Notes: a model not told the origin generated them from the sequence alone. A stretch of DNA of 64,000 nucleotides from Siphlonurus alternatus (GCA_949825025.1 OX463785.1:14199971-14263970), one strand, 5' to 3'; shown: positions 1 through 11,789, counted from the first letter of the stretch. Made by a program: numbers and translations.

Positions 1-1238
1 AATAATTTACAAGTATAATCTACTACGAGGTGCCAAGTCTACTTACGATAATAGATTTAACAAAATATCAATTAAACAAATGACGTTAATGCTTTTGTGT
101 GCGTCATAATAAAAATATATCAAAAGTGACATTTGCATGTACTGACTAAGCTGCTGAGTTCATCACTTTATATAAAAAGTATCGAAAGTCAAATAAATAT
201 AATATTGAATTTATTAAGGATTAATGACGCATCATTGTGGCAGCCATTGTTTACTATTTTCCGATGGTAACCCTAAAATATTTTTACATCCAAAGATAAG
301 GGATAAATAATCTGATAAAAAATACTATATTAGAATCAAGTTATAATATATAAGGGTGATTCAGGAAAGAGTTACCCAGAAAGTTTTCCGCGTTTCTCCC
401 TAATAACCGCACCAGCCAAATTCAATGACACTAAACGTGGTTAGTGAGAAACATGGGTAATTCCTTTCGTGAATCGCATCCATATTAAGTTACTATTTTT
501 TTAGGGTTTTTTATATGCTGATTTGACTAAATTTTTACTAAAGTCACCGCATTCTCAATAATATTCTTTCAATTTATATCCTATATTGTATTGTAACACA
601 GAAACTTGATTTTTTTTTAATTACCTCATTTTTTTTTATAAAGGTGCAAAAATTGAAAAGATTGTAATGGTGCATGTATCAACTAATAAGGATGGTGTCA
701 TTAATGAAAGTATAATATGGGGAAAAATAAATCTGCAAATTTGTCTTTATCTCTGACTTTTAGTATGTATACTTTTTTTTTTTTTATATTAGAATACGAT
801 CCATGATCGATGTCGCATGGTCATTGAAAAAGGGGGGTCATTTGTTCAGTATATAGAAACTTGCCGTGAAAATTAAACTCTTAAATTGTTTTTAACAACT
901 CATTAAAATTAAATAACAATGTTTAACAAGTACATTATTTATACATTTTACAGTACAAAATAATAAATTATACTACCTGAAATTATAACAAAGAAAAATT
1001 TCCTTTCTAAATGGTTTTACCAACTAATAAACTTTAGATATAATCTTTCGCTGCAAATATTAGTCACATGAAAACTGACACATACGTATGTTATTTTATA
1101 TAATAATAAATATATTATACCCCCGTCCGGTCAACGGTAATGAATGGTTAATGCAAGCAAGGTAAGTAGGATGACGTCACTTAGGAAGCAGCAGCAACTC
1201 TGGCGCGGCGGCTGAGAGGCGGCCAAGGCGACAGGCAC

Positions 1239-1256
1239 GGCGCCCAAGTGGCGCCA
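1239..1256 (-). promoter_or_regulatory. Candidate BMP activating element (two GGCGCC sites)
   Basis: GGCGCC occurs at 1239-1244 and 1250-1255. Read on the minus strand, 1255-1241 is GGCGCCA-CTTG-GGCG, which fits the GGCGCCA-N4-GNCV consensus of the Mad/Medea-bound activating element of the Drosophila dad enhancer (consensus recalled, not looked up). It sits in a small GC-rich island downstream of I-Smad exon 2. Function is inferred from motif and context only. Confidence 0.4.
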
Positions 1257-1305
1257 GCACGCTTTGCCAAGCCCGTATAACCTCCGCGTACGTCGTAAAC
1301 CTGCA

Positions 1306-1688
1306 TGGGAGACCATGAGAACGTACAGTGAATAGCACAGAATTTGTACCGTATATAACCTTTAGAAGTCGTAAGAGAACATGAAAGAGTAGGGGGGGGG
1401 GGGGGTCGCACACTGCCTTCATCGTATGGTATCGTATATATGACTTCCTATAATAGAAATTTAGAACCGGTTCTAAATGGGAAACGTACTATACCGTCGG
1501 CATGCGATGCGATACAAAGCTGTACACCTAATCTCATAGGTTCTTAACTTATTCATCCTACGAAATCATGCGATTCTGCATGAGACAGCCCTTGGCGTAT
1601 AATACATACAGCACAAAATTTGTACCGTGTAACCTTTAGAAGTCGTAAGAGACCATGAGAGCGTACAGTGAGAAGCACAGAATTTGTT
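1306..1688. repeat. Duplicated ~75-bp units, interrupted
   Basis: The module reading agcacagaatttgtaccgt, then aacctttagaagtcgtaaga, then a catgagagcgtacagtga stretch occurs at about 1311-1386 and again, circularly permuted, at about 1609-1688. The copies differ at a few bases. This is what remains of a local tandem array interrupted by about 220 bp. Nothing suggests that it is transcribed. Confidence 0.6.
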
Positions 1689-3084
1689 ATTACATCAAAT
1701 GACACACGAGGTCAATAGTACAATCTCAAACATAACAAATTATAAATTTAAGGTGACGAATACAAAATGACCTTTCTAATTATAAATAATATTGATGAAA
1801 AATTTGGATGAAAATGCCCAGAAAAAGTTCCCTTGACAAAAGATGGCTGTAGCATCGATGTTATTGTATTATATTATGTTACACTCGGCTCGGGATCACA
1901 ATTTTTTGTTTGTTTAAAAATGTAACATGGGCATTAATAATTTACTTACGGTATTATTCACACCGTTTTGAAAATATCATCCTAAATTGCAACCTAAGGC
2001 ATTAATACTAGGCATTTATAATTGTGACTATTTGCCAATTGTAGCCAACTCTGGGATAACGTTTCCGGTAGGTATAATTGTAGTATTTTTATTATATTTT
2101 ACAAATTGTGCAGAAAAACATGATACAAGTTATGCGATCTTAGAAATTTTGACGAACACAGTTAAATTTGCATAATGAGTCACTGTCTCACTCTTGTAAT
2201 GCATGATATAAAATAAAAAAGGAATGCACCCAGACAAAGAGTCTTATTTCTGTTGAAATAAAAAACCCATAAGTTTCACTTTTCGTTTATATAAAACCTT
2301 GTGGATCATATGATGAAAATTTGAACCAGTCAACACTATTAGCGGGAGGAGAATATTATTCACATTCCATTTTGGCGCCTCACATTTTGAGTATAGTGGG
2401 TTAATGAAATGATGACTTAATCCACAGAGAATTCTTTAAATTGTCACTCCGACAAATAAAAACGCTAAATTGCTGGTCGTTAAAAAAAAAAACTTTTTTT
2501 TTTATTACTTATATAGGCTTACGTAATTTTAACCGCAGTTGGCATAATTTGGGCATTCCTTTCTACTATAGAGACTCAAAAACAGCTGATTTAGCACCAT
2601 ACCAATCAACCCTAAATTTGTATAATATAATTTATTGCACCATATTGTATAATATTCATGCATGTTGGTTTAATTATATATACATTAGTTAAAATTATGC
2701 ATATAACGCTATGTCAATGGTACGTTCAGAGTCGAGAATCGTTATTATAAAATAAAACTTAAATCAACTAAATTTATTACAAATTCAACACAAAATGACA
2801 TACAGGTTTGTCCGAATATTGAGCCACACATGCAGGGGGTGAAAAATAGAATTTTCAGTTATTAAATCAAAAACTCATTTTTCTCTAAAAAAAATTCTTA
2901 ATGCCAAAAAAAGCAATTTCGAGTTTTTTTACATGTATAGGTTTGGATATAGGACGATGAGAACACCACAAAATCAGCTGACTTGTAGCCTCTATTTGCA
3001 AAATAATTGAAATTAATAAAATTCTAATTATTTAAACTAGCAACTTATATATATGGTGTAATTTATGCAGTATTAACGATAAAT

Positions 3085-3154
3085 ACATAAAATTAAATCC
3101 TAGCTGGAGAATCTTTGTTACATAAAATTAAATCCCAGCTGGAGAATCTTTGTT
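3085..3154. repeat. 35-bp tandem duplication
   Basis: Two adjacent 35-bp units beginning acataaaattaaatcc differ by a single T/C change. The near-identity indicates a recent duplication. It lies in I-Smad intron 2. Confidence 0.85.
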
Positions 3155-3339
3155 ATTATTGTGTACCCCGGCCATGCAGAGTAAATTCCTCAAATTACTC
3201 TGCATTTTTTTCTATCTTTTTCCAAGATAAGTAAAAATATGTATTGTACTAAAATAAAAAATTAAGCTAAAATTTTGACAAAAATCAGTTATCGGTTTGT
3301 CACGCCAGGTGCAGACACGTGAGTATTGCAGGTGCTCGG

Positions 3340-3550
3340 TTGTGGTTGCCAGGTGCGCTCGCCGCCGCCGCCGTTGGGTCGGGCGCCGCCGCCACCGTCG
3401 ACTGTGTGAGCGGCTGGCAGCGAGCGAGGGGCGCCCGCCGGGGCCGACTTGACGGCGACGGCTGTTGGGAGGAAGGGGGAGGGAGTTGTGGCGCCTCACT
3501 ACCGCACCTGACTGACTGACCTTCCTTCCGCCTCCCTCCCTTCCAACCCC
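3340..3550. promoter_or_regulatory. GC-rich island with GGCGCC sites
   Basis: A roughly 200-bp block rich in CpG and CCG/GCC triplets stands out from AT-rich surroundings. It contains GGCGCC at 3382-3387 and 3490-3495. Both strands have open frames, but their translations are Arg/Ala/Pro low-complexity without a domain, so I read it as a regulatory island rather than an exon. Confidence 0.3.
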
Positions 3551-5753
3551 CACAATAACCGCGTAAGAGAATACTCACAAAAATAACAGGCGAAGATCAT
3601 AAAGCGGATATTCACATAAACCACAAAAACATTTTTTTTTAAAATCCCAAGTGATTACACCTTCCCTTCCGTAGAAATAAATTTTGTAATAATCACAAAT
3701 TTTCTATCATGAAATTTAAAAAATTATGAACCTTCTTTAATCGTGTCAATTTGTAAATTATTAAATTTCTGCAAAAAAATTGAAGTCAAAAATCATTTTT
3801 TATGGAGGACAAAGGTTTTTGCACCCGATAATTTTAGTGCTTGATTTTGCGTACTTCATGGGAATAAAATTTATGGGCTAAAAAATGGAGTACGCAAAAA
3901 AAATTGACAGCAATATTTCGTGAACAATAACATAACAATGGGATATCATCACTTAGAAAGTTTAAAAATTGGAGCACAAGATGTTGTTGAACTCTAAAAT
4001 ATAAAGCCATTGTTATATAAAACAAGGTAGAACTTGTTGTCATGGCTATTTAATTTACGAAGTAATAAATAAAAGTACGTCATGTAATCTTATTGTTATG
4101 TTTGTTATCAGTTAGGGGGGTTTTATTATTCAAATAGCGAATCTCAAATATAAGCTCAACTTGATAATGTAATTACGTTACTATAGGTCAGGCTATTGTA
4201 ACAAAATAACAGCCTATAAGAAGATTTTTTCTCACTAAATTATTACTAAAAATTATACAAAAAAATAATAAATTTAGAAATGTGAATAAATAATATTATG
4301 TGTTGCTATTTTGCGTTTAAAAAACACATTTTGAATTATTTAAATATTGAGGATAATATAGGGCTATAGTAGTTGGTAAAAATTAAAAATTAGGGATAAG
4401 TCATGCAAGCTATAACAACGCCCACATAAATAAAAGTTATAGCCCACATTTAGAAACATAAAATTCAATAAATGTAGTTGTTTCTCAAACTGCATGAGAA
4501 ATTTATATTTTTCCCCCTCTAAAACCTTTAATTTTTTTTACGAATACTTCCGGTTATGCATCACGTAGATCAATATAATATAATGATTATATACGGGTCT
4601 TTCACCATACGTCACAAAACAATATGACGTCATAATTGTGTAGGCAAAACATTGTCAGTGGCATAGCAAATACGTGTTAAAGTTGGTCTCGAAATTAATT
4701 TCTCCTGACGATTCGTATCATTTCTCGTAGAAATTTCTTTCATAAATGGTGACAAGAAGAACCAATGCTAGTGAAAAAAAATATTTGGTGACCAAAACTG
4801 TTATGAGAAAAGAGGTGTTGTGAGTTATGTTAACACGCACAGCATAGGATTTTAGGGTTTTCTGCCTACATCCCGAAGCTCTTCGGGCGGCTTCGGGCAT
4901 CTCCGTGCTACCCAAAATGTAAACATGAAATTCCTGTTTATTATGTGTCCCATCTTCGCAAATTCTACCTGCAGTGTAAAAAAACAATAGACAAAGAACT
5001 CGTGGTTTTGGACATTTGTCTAGCCGGGGCTGCCTTCACTCCCCCGGGGGAAGCAGGGGGGGGGGGGGAGACCTGTTGAGTCACCGCAATAGCAAAAAAC
5101 TTCTGTAGCGAAAAATGTGCGGGGAATTCGCACGTCTTATATCATCGACGTCAGAAGTGCATGTTCTATATTTACTTTTTGTCCTTCGAGGATACAGAAA
5201 TTTTAAATTTATTTACGTATATATAGTTAATTGTTTAAACTGTATTATACTTAATTTTAATTGCCAATTTTATAATCATTCATTTTTAATCTCAAATTTA
5301 GACCATGATTTAGAATTTGTAATTTTTACAGTATTCTTAAAAAATTCTTGTAAGTTTTAATGAAATAAATGGAATTAATGAATGGAATCGTGTAATTTTA
5401 TGAAATTTTAGAAGATTTTTTTATGAAGAGCGATTCACGAGGATCAGAAAGATATAATGATAAGATAATACCTGACTTATAACCGTACTTATGGTGAAAA
5501 ACCTGAATATTTTCTCATCTTGAATCGCATCTTGAATTTTTCAAATTATGGATTTGAAAAATTTTCTACATAAACTAATTGATATAAAACGATTTTTTTA
5601 TTTTGTTTTAGTCATTGCACGATATTAAAAAGTTCACATTTGATCGTGTCACGATAATGCTCATCAAAAAATCCACGTGTAAGGTTTACTTCTCATAAGT
5701 TCATTTTAAAAAGGTAACTTCAGCAGGTCGTTCTGCAGGTACACAAAACTCAC

Positions 5754-5807
5754 CTTCAGGTCTGAGCTTCTCTTCAGGGTAGCGGCGGTACGGGGGAGGT
5801 GGAGACT
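5754..5807 (-). CDS. Inhibitory SMAD exon 2 (PY-motif exon)
   Basis: A 54-nt exon with an acceptor ending in TTACAG and donor GTGAGT. Joined to exon 1 in phase 1 it reads E-SPPPPYRRYPEEKLRPE, which matches the start of the I-Smad linker after the SRLC motif (vertebrate Smad7 has ESPPPPYSRYP there). In Smad6/7 the PPxY motif recruits WW domains of Smurf-type ubiquitin ligases, which direct receptor turnover. The exon ends in phase 1, so the next exon must start by completing a G-- codon. That exon is not in the window. Recognition rests on the exact motif, correct phase and both splice sites. Confidence 0.9.
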
Positions 5808-6164
5808 CTGTAACAATAAACACCACAACAATTAGCCATCAATGTCACACGACCATCAGGTTAATAAACTTATACACGTGCGTGCACCTGCGGTTAGTGT
5901 GTGAAAATTGTCGAGAAATTAAATCTCGTAGCAAGTTAAAACAGCACGATTTTCTTACTTAAACATGTCACATGGAGGAATGTAGCAAAAGTAGACAATC
6001 AAATTGTTAATGTGAGAGTTGTAGCTTTGTTATTTATAAAAATTAAAATATTGTCATGCCTAAAATATGACGAATTTCAAAGAAAATGTTATCTACTTTA
6101 AATTTTAAACAAATCCAATACTACTAAAAATTGAGATTAACTTAACAAAGTTGATTAACTATTA

Positions 6165-6286
6165 AGGCCTAACTTTGATGATTTCGATTGTTGCTAAGCT
6201 AGGCCTAACTTCGATGATTTCGATTGTTGCGCAACAATCAAAAAGTTAGGCCTGGCTTAAGAGTTAAAACCTCATCTATGTAATCA
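6165..6286. repeat. Repeat fragment with direct and inverted units
   Basis: aggcctaactttgatgattt followed by cgattgttgc occurs twice in tandem (6166 and 6201 onward), followed by an inverted gcaacaatcaaaaagttagg and a aaaacctcatctatgtaatc end. The same internal string and the same end occur in CHC intron 30 at 36126-36214, and a weaker match is at 31478-31499. It is probably a degraded foldback transposon family. Confidence 0.6.
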
Positions 6287-6592
6287 GGTGTATTTTCTAA
6301 TACTTATAATATTTACACCTTCATTTTTTTTAACTTATATATAAACCCTAATTTTCTTTAATACAATAAAAGCAATTTCTATATAATATAACCACAATTC
6401 CAACACATACACTTATTATTTCCCTTCCCAATCTCTCAAAAAAACACATAAGGGTTGTAATAATAATATCAACCGGTATATCATTAAAAAAATTTCTCAG
6501 TAAAAAAAAAAAAAAAACAATGATAATAATTATAACAATGATATGAACATCATTGATATTTTCTCTTCGGTCTAGAATGGGTAGGTCACGAC

Positions 6593-6711
6593 GGCGCCTA
6601 TGTTACGACGACGACTAGGTAGGAGATAAACACCCCCCCCCCCTTCCCTCCCACCTCCCCTCCATGCGTGCAGGCAGGCAGCCTTCACCTGGGCTCCGAC
6701 ATACCGGCGCC
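6593..6711. promoter_or_regulatory. GC-rich island with GGCGCC sites and a C-run
   Basis: GGCGCC at 6593-6598 and 6706-6711 flank a run of 11 C (6633-6643) and further C-rich sequence. CGACG repeats occur beside the first site. The island lies 0.8 kb upstream of I-Smad exon 2 in transcript orientation, inside intron 1. It is a candidate SMAD/Brinker-type binding cluster by motif only. No full activating-element match was found here. Confidence 0.3.
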
Positions 6712-7932
6712 TAGCTCCGTCTGCTGTACGACCGGTCTACTGTACCCTCAATAACAAAATAACTGATGATACTTCATTGACAAAAGCCTGATGGCGACTC
6801 TATTTTTAAATATTAACTTTTTTTGCGAATACTGGGATATTATAAAAAGAAAAAATGTCACAGTGTTTCTATATTACACTGAACGATAATTATTAATTAA
6901 TTTAAAATTATTTATATTAAGTAATATTATATACACTCGTTGCCTTGGAAAATTTCCTTCTTGCAGCCTTATTAATCACCACATGCCCTGTGCTATTCTT
7001 ATACGGTGCATGGTGATTAAAAAGACGGCAAAAGGGAAATTTTCAGGGGCGACGACTGTACATTATTTAAAGAAAAATTATTGCAATTCACAATATTCTC
7101 AAAGGCTGTTTATTAAAATTAGAAGGTCGAATTTTTGCAATAATATACCTATATACTATAAAATTTATAATTATTTTAATCTATTTACAGTATATAATAA
7201 ATTCCATGGATAATAATTAGTATAAATAGCTTCAATGTGGCGTAACAATTAACTCATTTATTTTAAAAGAGAACAGAATACAGTAAATGTCAAAAGTTTG
7301 TTAATCTAAATGATTTATAAGTGTGTTCATTTTCTCATAAAATTTTATATAGATTCATAAAGTTTTTTTTTAATACTGTAATTAAAAGTGAAAATTATTC
7401 ATTGACAATGTTGCTATTCTAAACATCACCTCAATAAAATATAACTTGAAAGCACTTGGAAAGGAGTCAAAAATTTTTTTTGGGTCCATCATGTTTGGAC
7501 CACGTAATGAAAGACGACGATATTTATGCTTTGACAGCAAGATATTCATTGAAAGACGACGGCGTGTAGTCTATTCTTACATGAGCATGGCGCCTCAACA
7601 GCAATAAAGTACAAGAATGAAGTAAGTACTTAAAAACATACATAAATAACTAGCATCATGCATGTCATATATATTTTAATATATTAACATTAATATACTT
7701 ATTTCCATGTAGGCGCATGTTGTATGTACTTTGATACGGTAATCAAAAAATTTTAGTTAATGATCTGTAGTCTATATTTAGCATATCGGTATTTACATAT
7801 ACGTACAGTACATTTAAGTACATATAATATTTTCATCAAAAATTAGTTCATTTGCATGTAGTCAATTTTAAAATTTATAATTTGCAGTACGAAGAAAAAA
7901 AAAAGGCAGACACAATTTGATGGACTACAACC

Positions 7933-10900
7933 ATATATTATATTTATTTATTTATTTATTTTTTATTCACCCAAGTACATATACAAAAAAAAAAAACATA
8001 TATGACAAACAATTGAGGTGAAAAGGATAAAATACACGGCACAAGCAGCACCATAACACATATGTGGTATTATATCCAATTTATAAGAAGAACAAAAACA
8101 AAACAAATGCATAATGATTAAAGTTAATAAAATAGAATAATAAGTCTGTTATTATTAACATTGTCAAAATTAAAGTAAAATTAAATAGCACTTTTGATTA
8201 TAAAATTATTGGTTCTGCGAACATAAGTCAACCAAATATGTCTTGCATAAACGCTTAAACACCACAGGGGGGTGGACGATCTTGAGGCTGGGCGGGAGTG
8301 TATTCCAGCTCATCACACTACGATACACATAACCATTTTTGAATGCAGTCGTTCTGGGCTTAGGCGGAATGAGTTTCTGCCCGCCCTCACCACGCACAGA
8401 TACACCATGACGAATATTTTGCATAATATTAACATCGGTTCGTCCAGACAAACAACTATTAAAAAATGAAAGATCATTGTACAAAAGCTGCATACCAAGG
8501 GGTAACAGCTTGGACTTATCCACAGAGGGTTTGCTACTTCCATAAATGATTTTAATAGCACGATTTTGTATAGCCTGAAGGCAATGTATGTTTGACTTGG
8601 TAGTAGGATGCCACGCCGGGGTACCATATGTTAATATTGGTCTAATTAATGTAACATAGGCTAATTTTTTAATTTTTTGTGAACAGCCTCTCACATTTCT
8701 ACTGACAAACCCTAGCAACTTTGACGCTTTTGCGCGCACTGCTTCTGACTGAACATTCCACTTTAAGTTAGACGAGACATGGACTCCAAGTAATTTTTCT
8801 GTATCACAGAATTCCAGTACTTTACCGTTTATATGAAACGGGACATTCAAGTTGTCCTTAGAAAGGGTGACATCCATGACCTTGCACTTACTTTCGTTAA
8901 GCTTCATATCATTATTATCACACCAAATCGATAAATTGTCAAGGTCCTGCTGTAAAATTTGAATGTCAGCCAAAGATTTGATTTTACGATACAGGGTGGA
9001 GTCATCTGCATACTGTGTAAGGTCAGAAGAAAATGTTTGAGGTAGGTCAATCATAAATATATTGAACAATAGGGGTCCAAGAACTGACCCTTGGATCACA
9101 CCGGAAGTGACATCACTACTACCTGAACACGCCCCCTGATACACAACTTGTTGTGTACGGCCAGACAGGAAGTCTGCCAGCCAACACTTGACTGACCCAC
9201 GGACAAAAACATAGTCTAGTTTTTGGACCAAGCGGTTATGCGGTACTTGATCGAAAGCTTTACACCAGTCTAAGAACACCGCAATGACATGAGATCCACT
9301 ATTATTATCCAAAAACGTGAGCCAGTCATCCACAGTTTTAAATAACATGGTGGTACAAGAACGTCCTGGGAGGAAGCCATGTTGATTAGGTGGGATCAGG
9401 TTGCAATTAGAAAGATGATCATAAATTTTATTATTAACAATTCTCTCTAAAATCTTACCAACAGCTGACGTTAATGAGATGGGACGGTAATTGCGTATAT
9501 CCTTTTTGTCTCCACTCTTATATACAGGCACAACAATAGCTTTCTTCCAGTCAACAGGAATCTTACCAGCTTGCAATGATAGGTTAAATATACAAGTAAG
9601 CGATGGTGCGAGAGCTGCCGCGCACTCGCGCAGAACTCTAGGTGGAATACCATCTGGCCCAGGGGCCGAGTTCGCTCGCGTGTTGCGCAGCAACCCCCGT
9701 ACCTGATGTACATTGACCACAATGTCGGTGAGTGGAGGGAACTGCTTGGATGGTCGTCTACTGAAATCACTACCAGTTAAGCCAGCATTGAAATTACATT
9801 TAAATTCTTGATTGAATGCTTCTGAAATTCTTGCTGGATCACTTTCAATTTTATTATTAATATTAAATACAGGTACTTGTTTTTTATTTTTTCTATGAGA
9901 ATGAATGTGTTTCCAAAAATTTTTATTACCATCCTTACTGCTCCCCAACTCCCACATATAGTTTTCTTCAGCATTTTTAATTTTATACTTAACAGCATTT
10001 CTACTTTTTACAAACAATTCACGATCAGATGGATCCTTAGTACTTTTCCATTTCTTATACAATGCATCTTTTTCTTTTAACATCAATATTATATCACGTG
10101 TAATCCAAGGTAATGATTTTACATTGTTTGTGATTTTACATGGAGGAATGTACTTGTTCACACATTGCCAAAAAACTAAAGACCAATCTGTCCAAATCTC
10201 ATTTATATTTTGCTCATAATTTATATTTCGAAGTTGCTCGTTAAATTCATTGTTTAAGCCAGTCCAATCTGCTCTACGATAATTTAATACAGTCTTACGA
10301 ACCGGAGGGATTTGGGCGTGCTGCATAGCAAGGGTGACCCAAAGGGCATCATGATCACTAAAACCAGTTACCACCTCCGCAGACTCAATAAGATCCACGT
10401 TGTCACAGAGAAACAGATCTAGGGTGTTAGAGCATGTTGTGGTTGTACGTGTGGCCTCAGTAATTAACTGTTGTAAAGAGAGGTCATAAAAAGCCGTGAG
10501 ATAATCTCTTGCCAATGGATTGCGTGGCATAGGGGGTGCAACCTTCCAATCAATGTCAAGATTGAAGTCTCCTGTAAGTAGGCAACCATCATATCTATCT
10601 CGGACTTGCGAAGCACGCTCAAGTGAATTAAGTAGCTCAGTATTATAGCGTTCATCGTATTTAGGTTTTCTGTAGGCAGAACCGATTAATAACTTCATGC
10701 CTTCGACCTTAATCTCAAACCATATTATCTCAGCTGAGCCCTCCAACTCGGTTAGACGGCGCGGCTGCAGTTGTGGTAGCACCGCCACAAGCACACCCCC
10801 AGCCCCTGCCGGTCGACGAGAGTCTCGATCTTTACGAAACACAGTATATTTGTCTGGTATTATTTCTGAGTCAAGAACATCAGGTTTAAGAAAAGTCTCA

Positions 10901-11650
10901 TTAATGCATATCATTGACGCATTACACGTATGAAGTGCGGCTTTTGTTTCAGGAAGGCGTTTCTTACACTTCAGACCGCGAGCATTAAAAGAGTACATAG
11001 TTAAATTGCACGGAGTGTGGTGCTGGTTGCCTCGGCGCGCCGAGCATGGTGGTGGTGACGTCGGTGGTGTGAGAAGCTGCGAGCTGTCAAAAAATGAATC
11101 ATTGAAACTAGGGAGGGAGCATCTCCAGCAGGTCCAGTCCCTGTTTCCAAAAGTGATAATTTCTGCTCGAGTCAACTGCAAGCATTTTGTGTGATACCGA
11201 GCACTGCAAACAGAACAGTCAATTTTCAACTGGTTCTTACGTCCGTGCCGGTCACATAGTAAACAAACAGGCGGGCTGTGTGGCCGCTGGCGATTCCCGC
11301 TGACGTCGTTGCATTGTGCCAACAGCAGCTTCAAGTTCAAGGTCACGCAGAGAGTGACAGACGACGGGCCAGGCAGATCGAGCAGGCGAGCGGGGGGCCA
11401 GGTGAGGAGGGGGCCTCGAACATAAGTCCTGGGCATGCGCGATGCCCACCAAGACTGCCATGGCACAATCAATCTGCTCACAGAATGATTTGGCGTCAAA
11501 GTTTTTACATAATCACGACTCACCAGTTGATTGTTCGGTGGCGAGAACTGAATGGAGCTGGAGACCGCATATTCACAAGAATATTTGGAGAAGCTGGGAT
11601 AACGACAACCTAAATTAACTACTGCATGTATCAATTGATTCATTGATTAA
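7933..11650 (-). mobile_element. Non-LTR retrotransposon (LINE) in I-Smad intron 1
   Basis: The element is in the same orientation as the host gene. It consists of an intact ORF (8206-11643), a 3' UTR of about 270 bp and an AAAT-type microsatellite tail (minus strand, about 7935-7965), typical of CR1/L2/Jockey-group elements that end in short repeats rather than long poly(A). The 5' limit is uncertain; 11650 is the end of the ORF plus a few bases. No target-site duplication could be assigned. An intact ORF suggests recent insertion. Confidence 0.85.
8206..11643 (-). CDS. LINE polyprotein: PHD finger, endonuclease, reverse transcriptase
   Basis: The single ORF has 1145 codons with no frameshift. 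Residues about 127-175 form a PHD-type zinc finger (CLLC ... CSVC ... HTKC ... CWRC). Residues about 215-440 are an apurinic-like (EEP) endonuclease with SFNARG, INETFL, the GDFN motif at 358-361 and SDH at 429-431. Residues about 660-950 are a reverse transcriptase with PGPDGIPP, NYRPISLTS, FLDWCKAFD, QGSVLGP and the catalytic YADD at 878-881. A C-terminal thumb-like region follows. These enzymes nick the target and reverse-transcribe the RNA in place. All catalytic motifs are present. The first about 120 residues do not resemble a domain I know, so the true start may be internal. The closest group is the CR1/L2/Rex-like set of the Jockey superclade. The clade is inferred from domain layout, and only a tree would settle it. 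Confidence 0.92.
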   Translation of the reverse strand: MNQLIHAVVNLGCRYPSFSKYSCEYAVSSSIQFSPPNNQLVSRDYVKTLTPNHSVSRLIVPWQSWWASRMPRTYVRGPLLTWPPARLLDLPGPSSVTLCVTLNLKLLLAQCNDVSGNRQRPHSPPVCLLCDRHGRKNQLKIDCSVCSARYHTKCLQLTRAEIITFGNRDWTCWRCSLPSFNDSFFDSSQLLTPPTSPPPCSARRGNQHHTPCNLTMYSFNARGLKCKKRLPETKAALHTCNASMICINETFLKPDVLDSEIIPDKYTVFRKDRDSRRPAGAGGVLVAVLPQLQPRRLTELEGSAEIIWFEIKVEGMKLLIGSAYRKPKYDERYNTELLNSLERASQVRDRYDGCLLTGDFNLDIDWKVAPPMPRNPLARDYLTAFYDLSLQQLITEATRTTTTCSNTLDLFLCDNVDLIESAEVVTGFSDHDALWVTLAMQHAQIPPVRKTVLNYRRADWTGLNNEFNEQLRNINYEQNINEIWTDWSLVFWQCVNKYIPPCKITNNVKSLPWITRDIILMLKEKDALYKKWKSTKDPSDRELFVKSRNAVKYKIKNAEENYMWELGSSKDGNKNFWKHIHSHRKNKKQVPVFNINNKIESDPARISEAFNQEFKCNFNAGLTGSDFSRRPSKQFPPLTDIVVNVHQVRGLLRNTRANSAPGPDGIPPRVLRECAAALAPSLTCIFNLSLQAGKIPVDWKKAIVVPVYKSGDKKDIRNYRPISLTSAVGKILERIVNNKIYDHLSNCNLIPPNQHGFLPGRSCTTMLFKTVDDWLTFLDNNSGSHVIAVFLDWCKAFDQVPHNRLVQKLDYVFVRGSVKCWLADFLSGRTQQVVYQGACSGSSDVTSGVIQGSVLGPLLFNIFMIDLPQTFSSDLTQYADDSTLYRKIKSLADIQILQQDLDNLSIWCDNNDMKLNESKCKVMDVTLSKDNLNVPFHINGKVLEFCDTEKLLGVHVSSNLKWNVQSEAVRAKASKLLGFVSRNVRGCSQKIKKLAYVTLIRPILTYGTPAWHPTTKSNIHCLQAIQNRAIKIIYGSSKPSVDKSKLLPLGMQLLYNDLSFFNSCLSGRTDVNIMQNIRHGVSVRGEGGQKLIPPKPRTTAFKNGYVYRSVMSWNTLPPSLKIVHPPVVFKRLCKTYLVDLCSQNQ

Positions 11651-11700
11651 ATTTTGACATAATCGACAAAGTCATGTTCATTATATTGATTAAATTGTTA

Positions 11701-11789
11701 TGTACAGTTCTTAAAGTTAAAATTGGAATACAAAATAGGTTACATTCTAACGCATGTGTATTCCAATTTTTAACTTTAAGAACTGTACA
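11701..11789. mobile_element. Short foldback element
   Basis: tgtacagttcttaaagttaa at the left and its reverse complement at the right (ending 11789) form arms of about 35 bp around a short centre, both arms continuing into attggaatac. It sits about 50 bp from the 5' end of the LINE. It is probably a miniature DNA transposon, with no coding capacity. Confidence 0.7.

Larger units (their letters stand above)
1..5753 (-). other. I-Smad intron 2 (partial, runs off the left edge)
   Basis: This is sequence 3' of I-Smad exon 2 on the minus strand. I looked for the MH2 domain exons (Trp/Cys-rich coding, phase-1 acceptor) and saw none, so the rest of the gene should lie left of the window. The stretch is AT-rich and holds duplicated units at 1.3-1.7 kb, a 35-bp tandem duplication at 3.1 kb, G-runs at 1392-1405 and 5056-5068, and GC-rich islands at 1.2 and 3.3-3.5 kb. 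The short open frames here have no recognisable domains. Confidence 0.55.

Noticed and set aside
3212..3578. Overlapping open frames in the 3.3-3.55 kb GC island as a possible I-Smad exon
   Set aside because: Low-complexity Arg/Pro/Ala translations on all frames, no MH2 motifs and no splice sites in the required phase.
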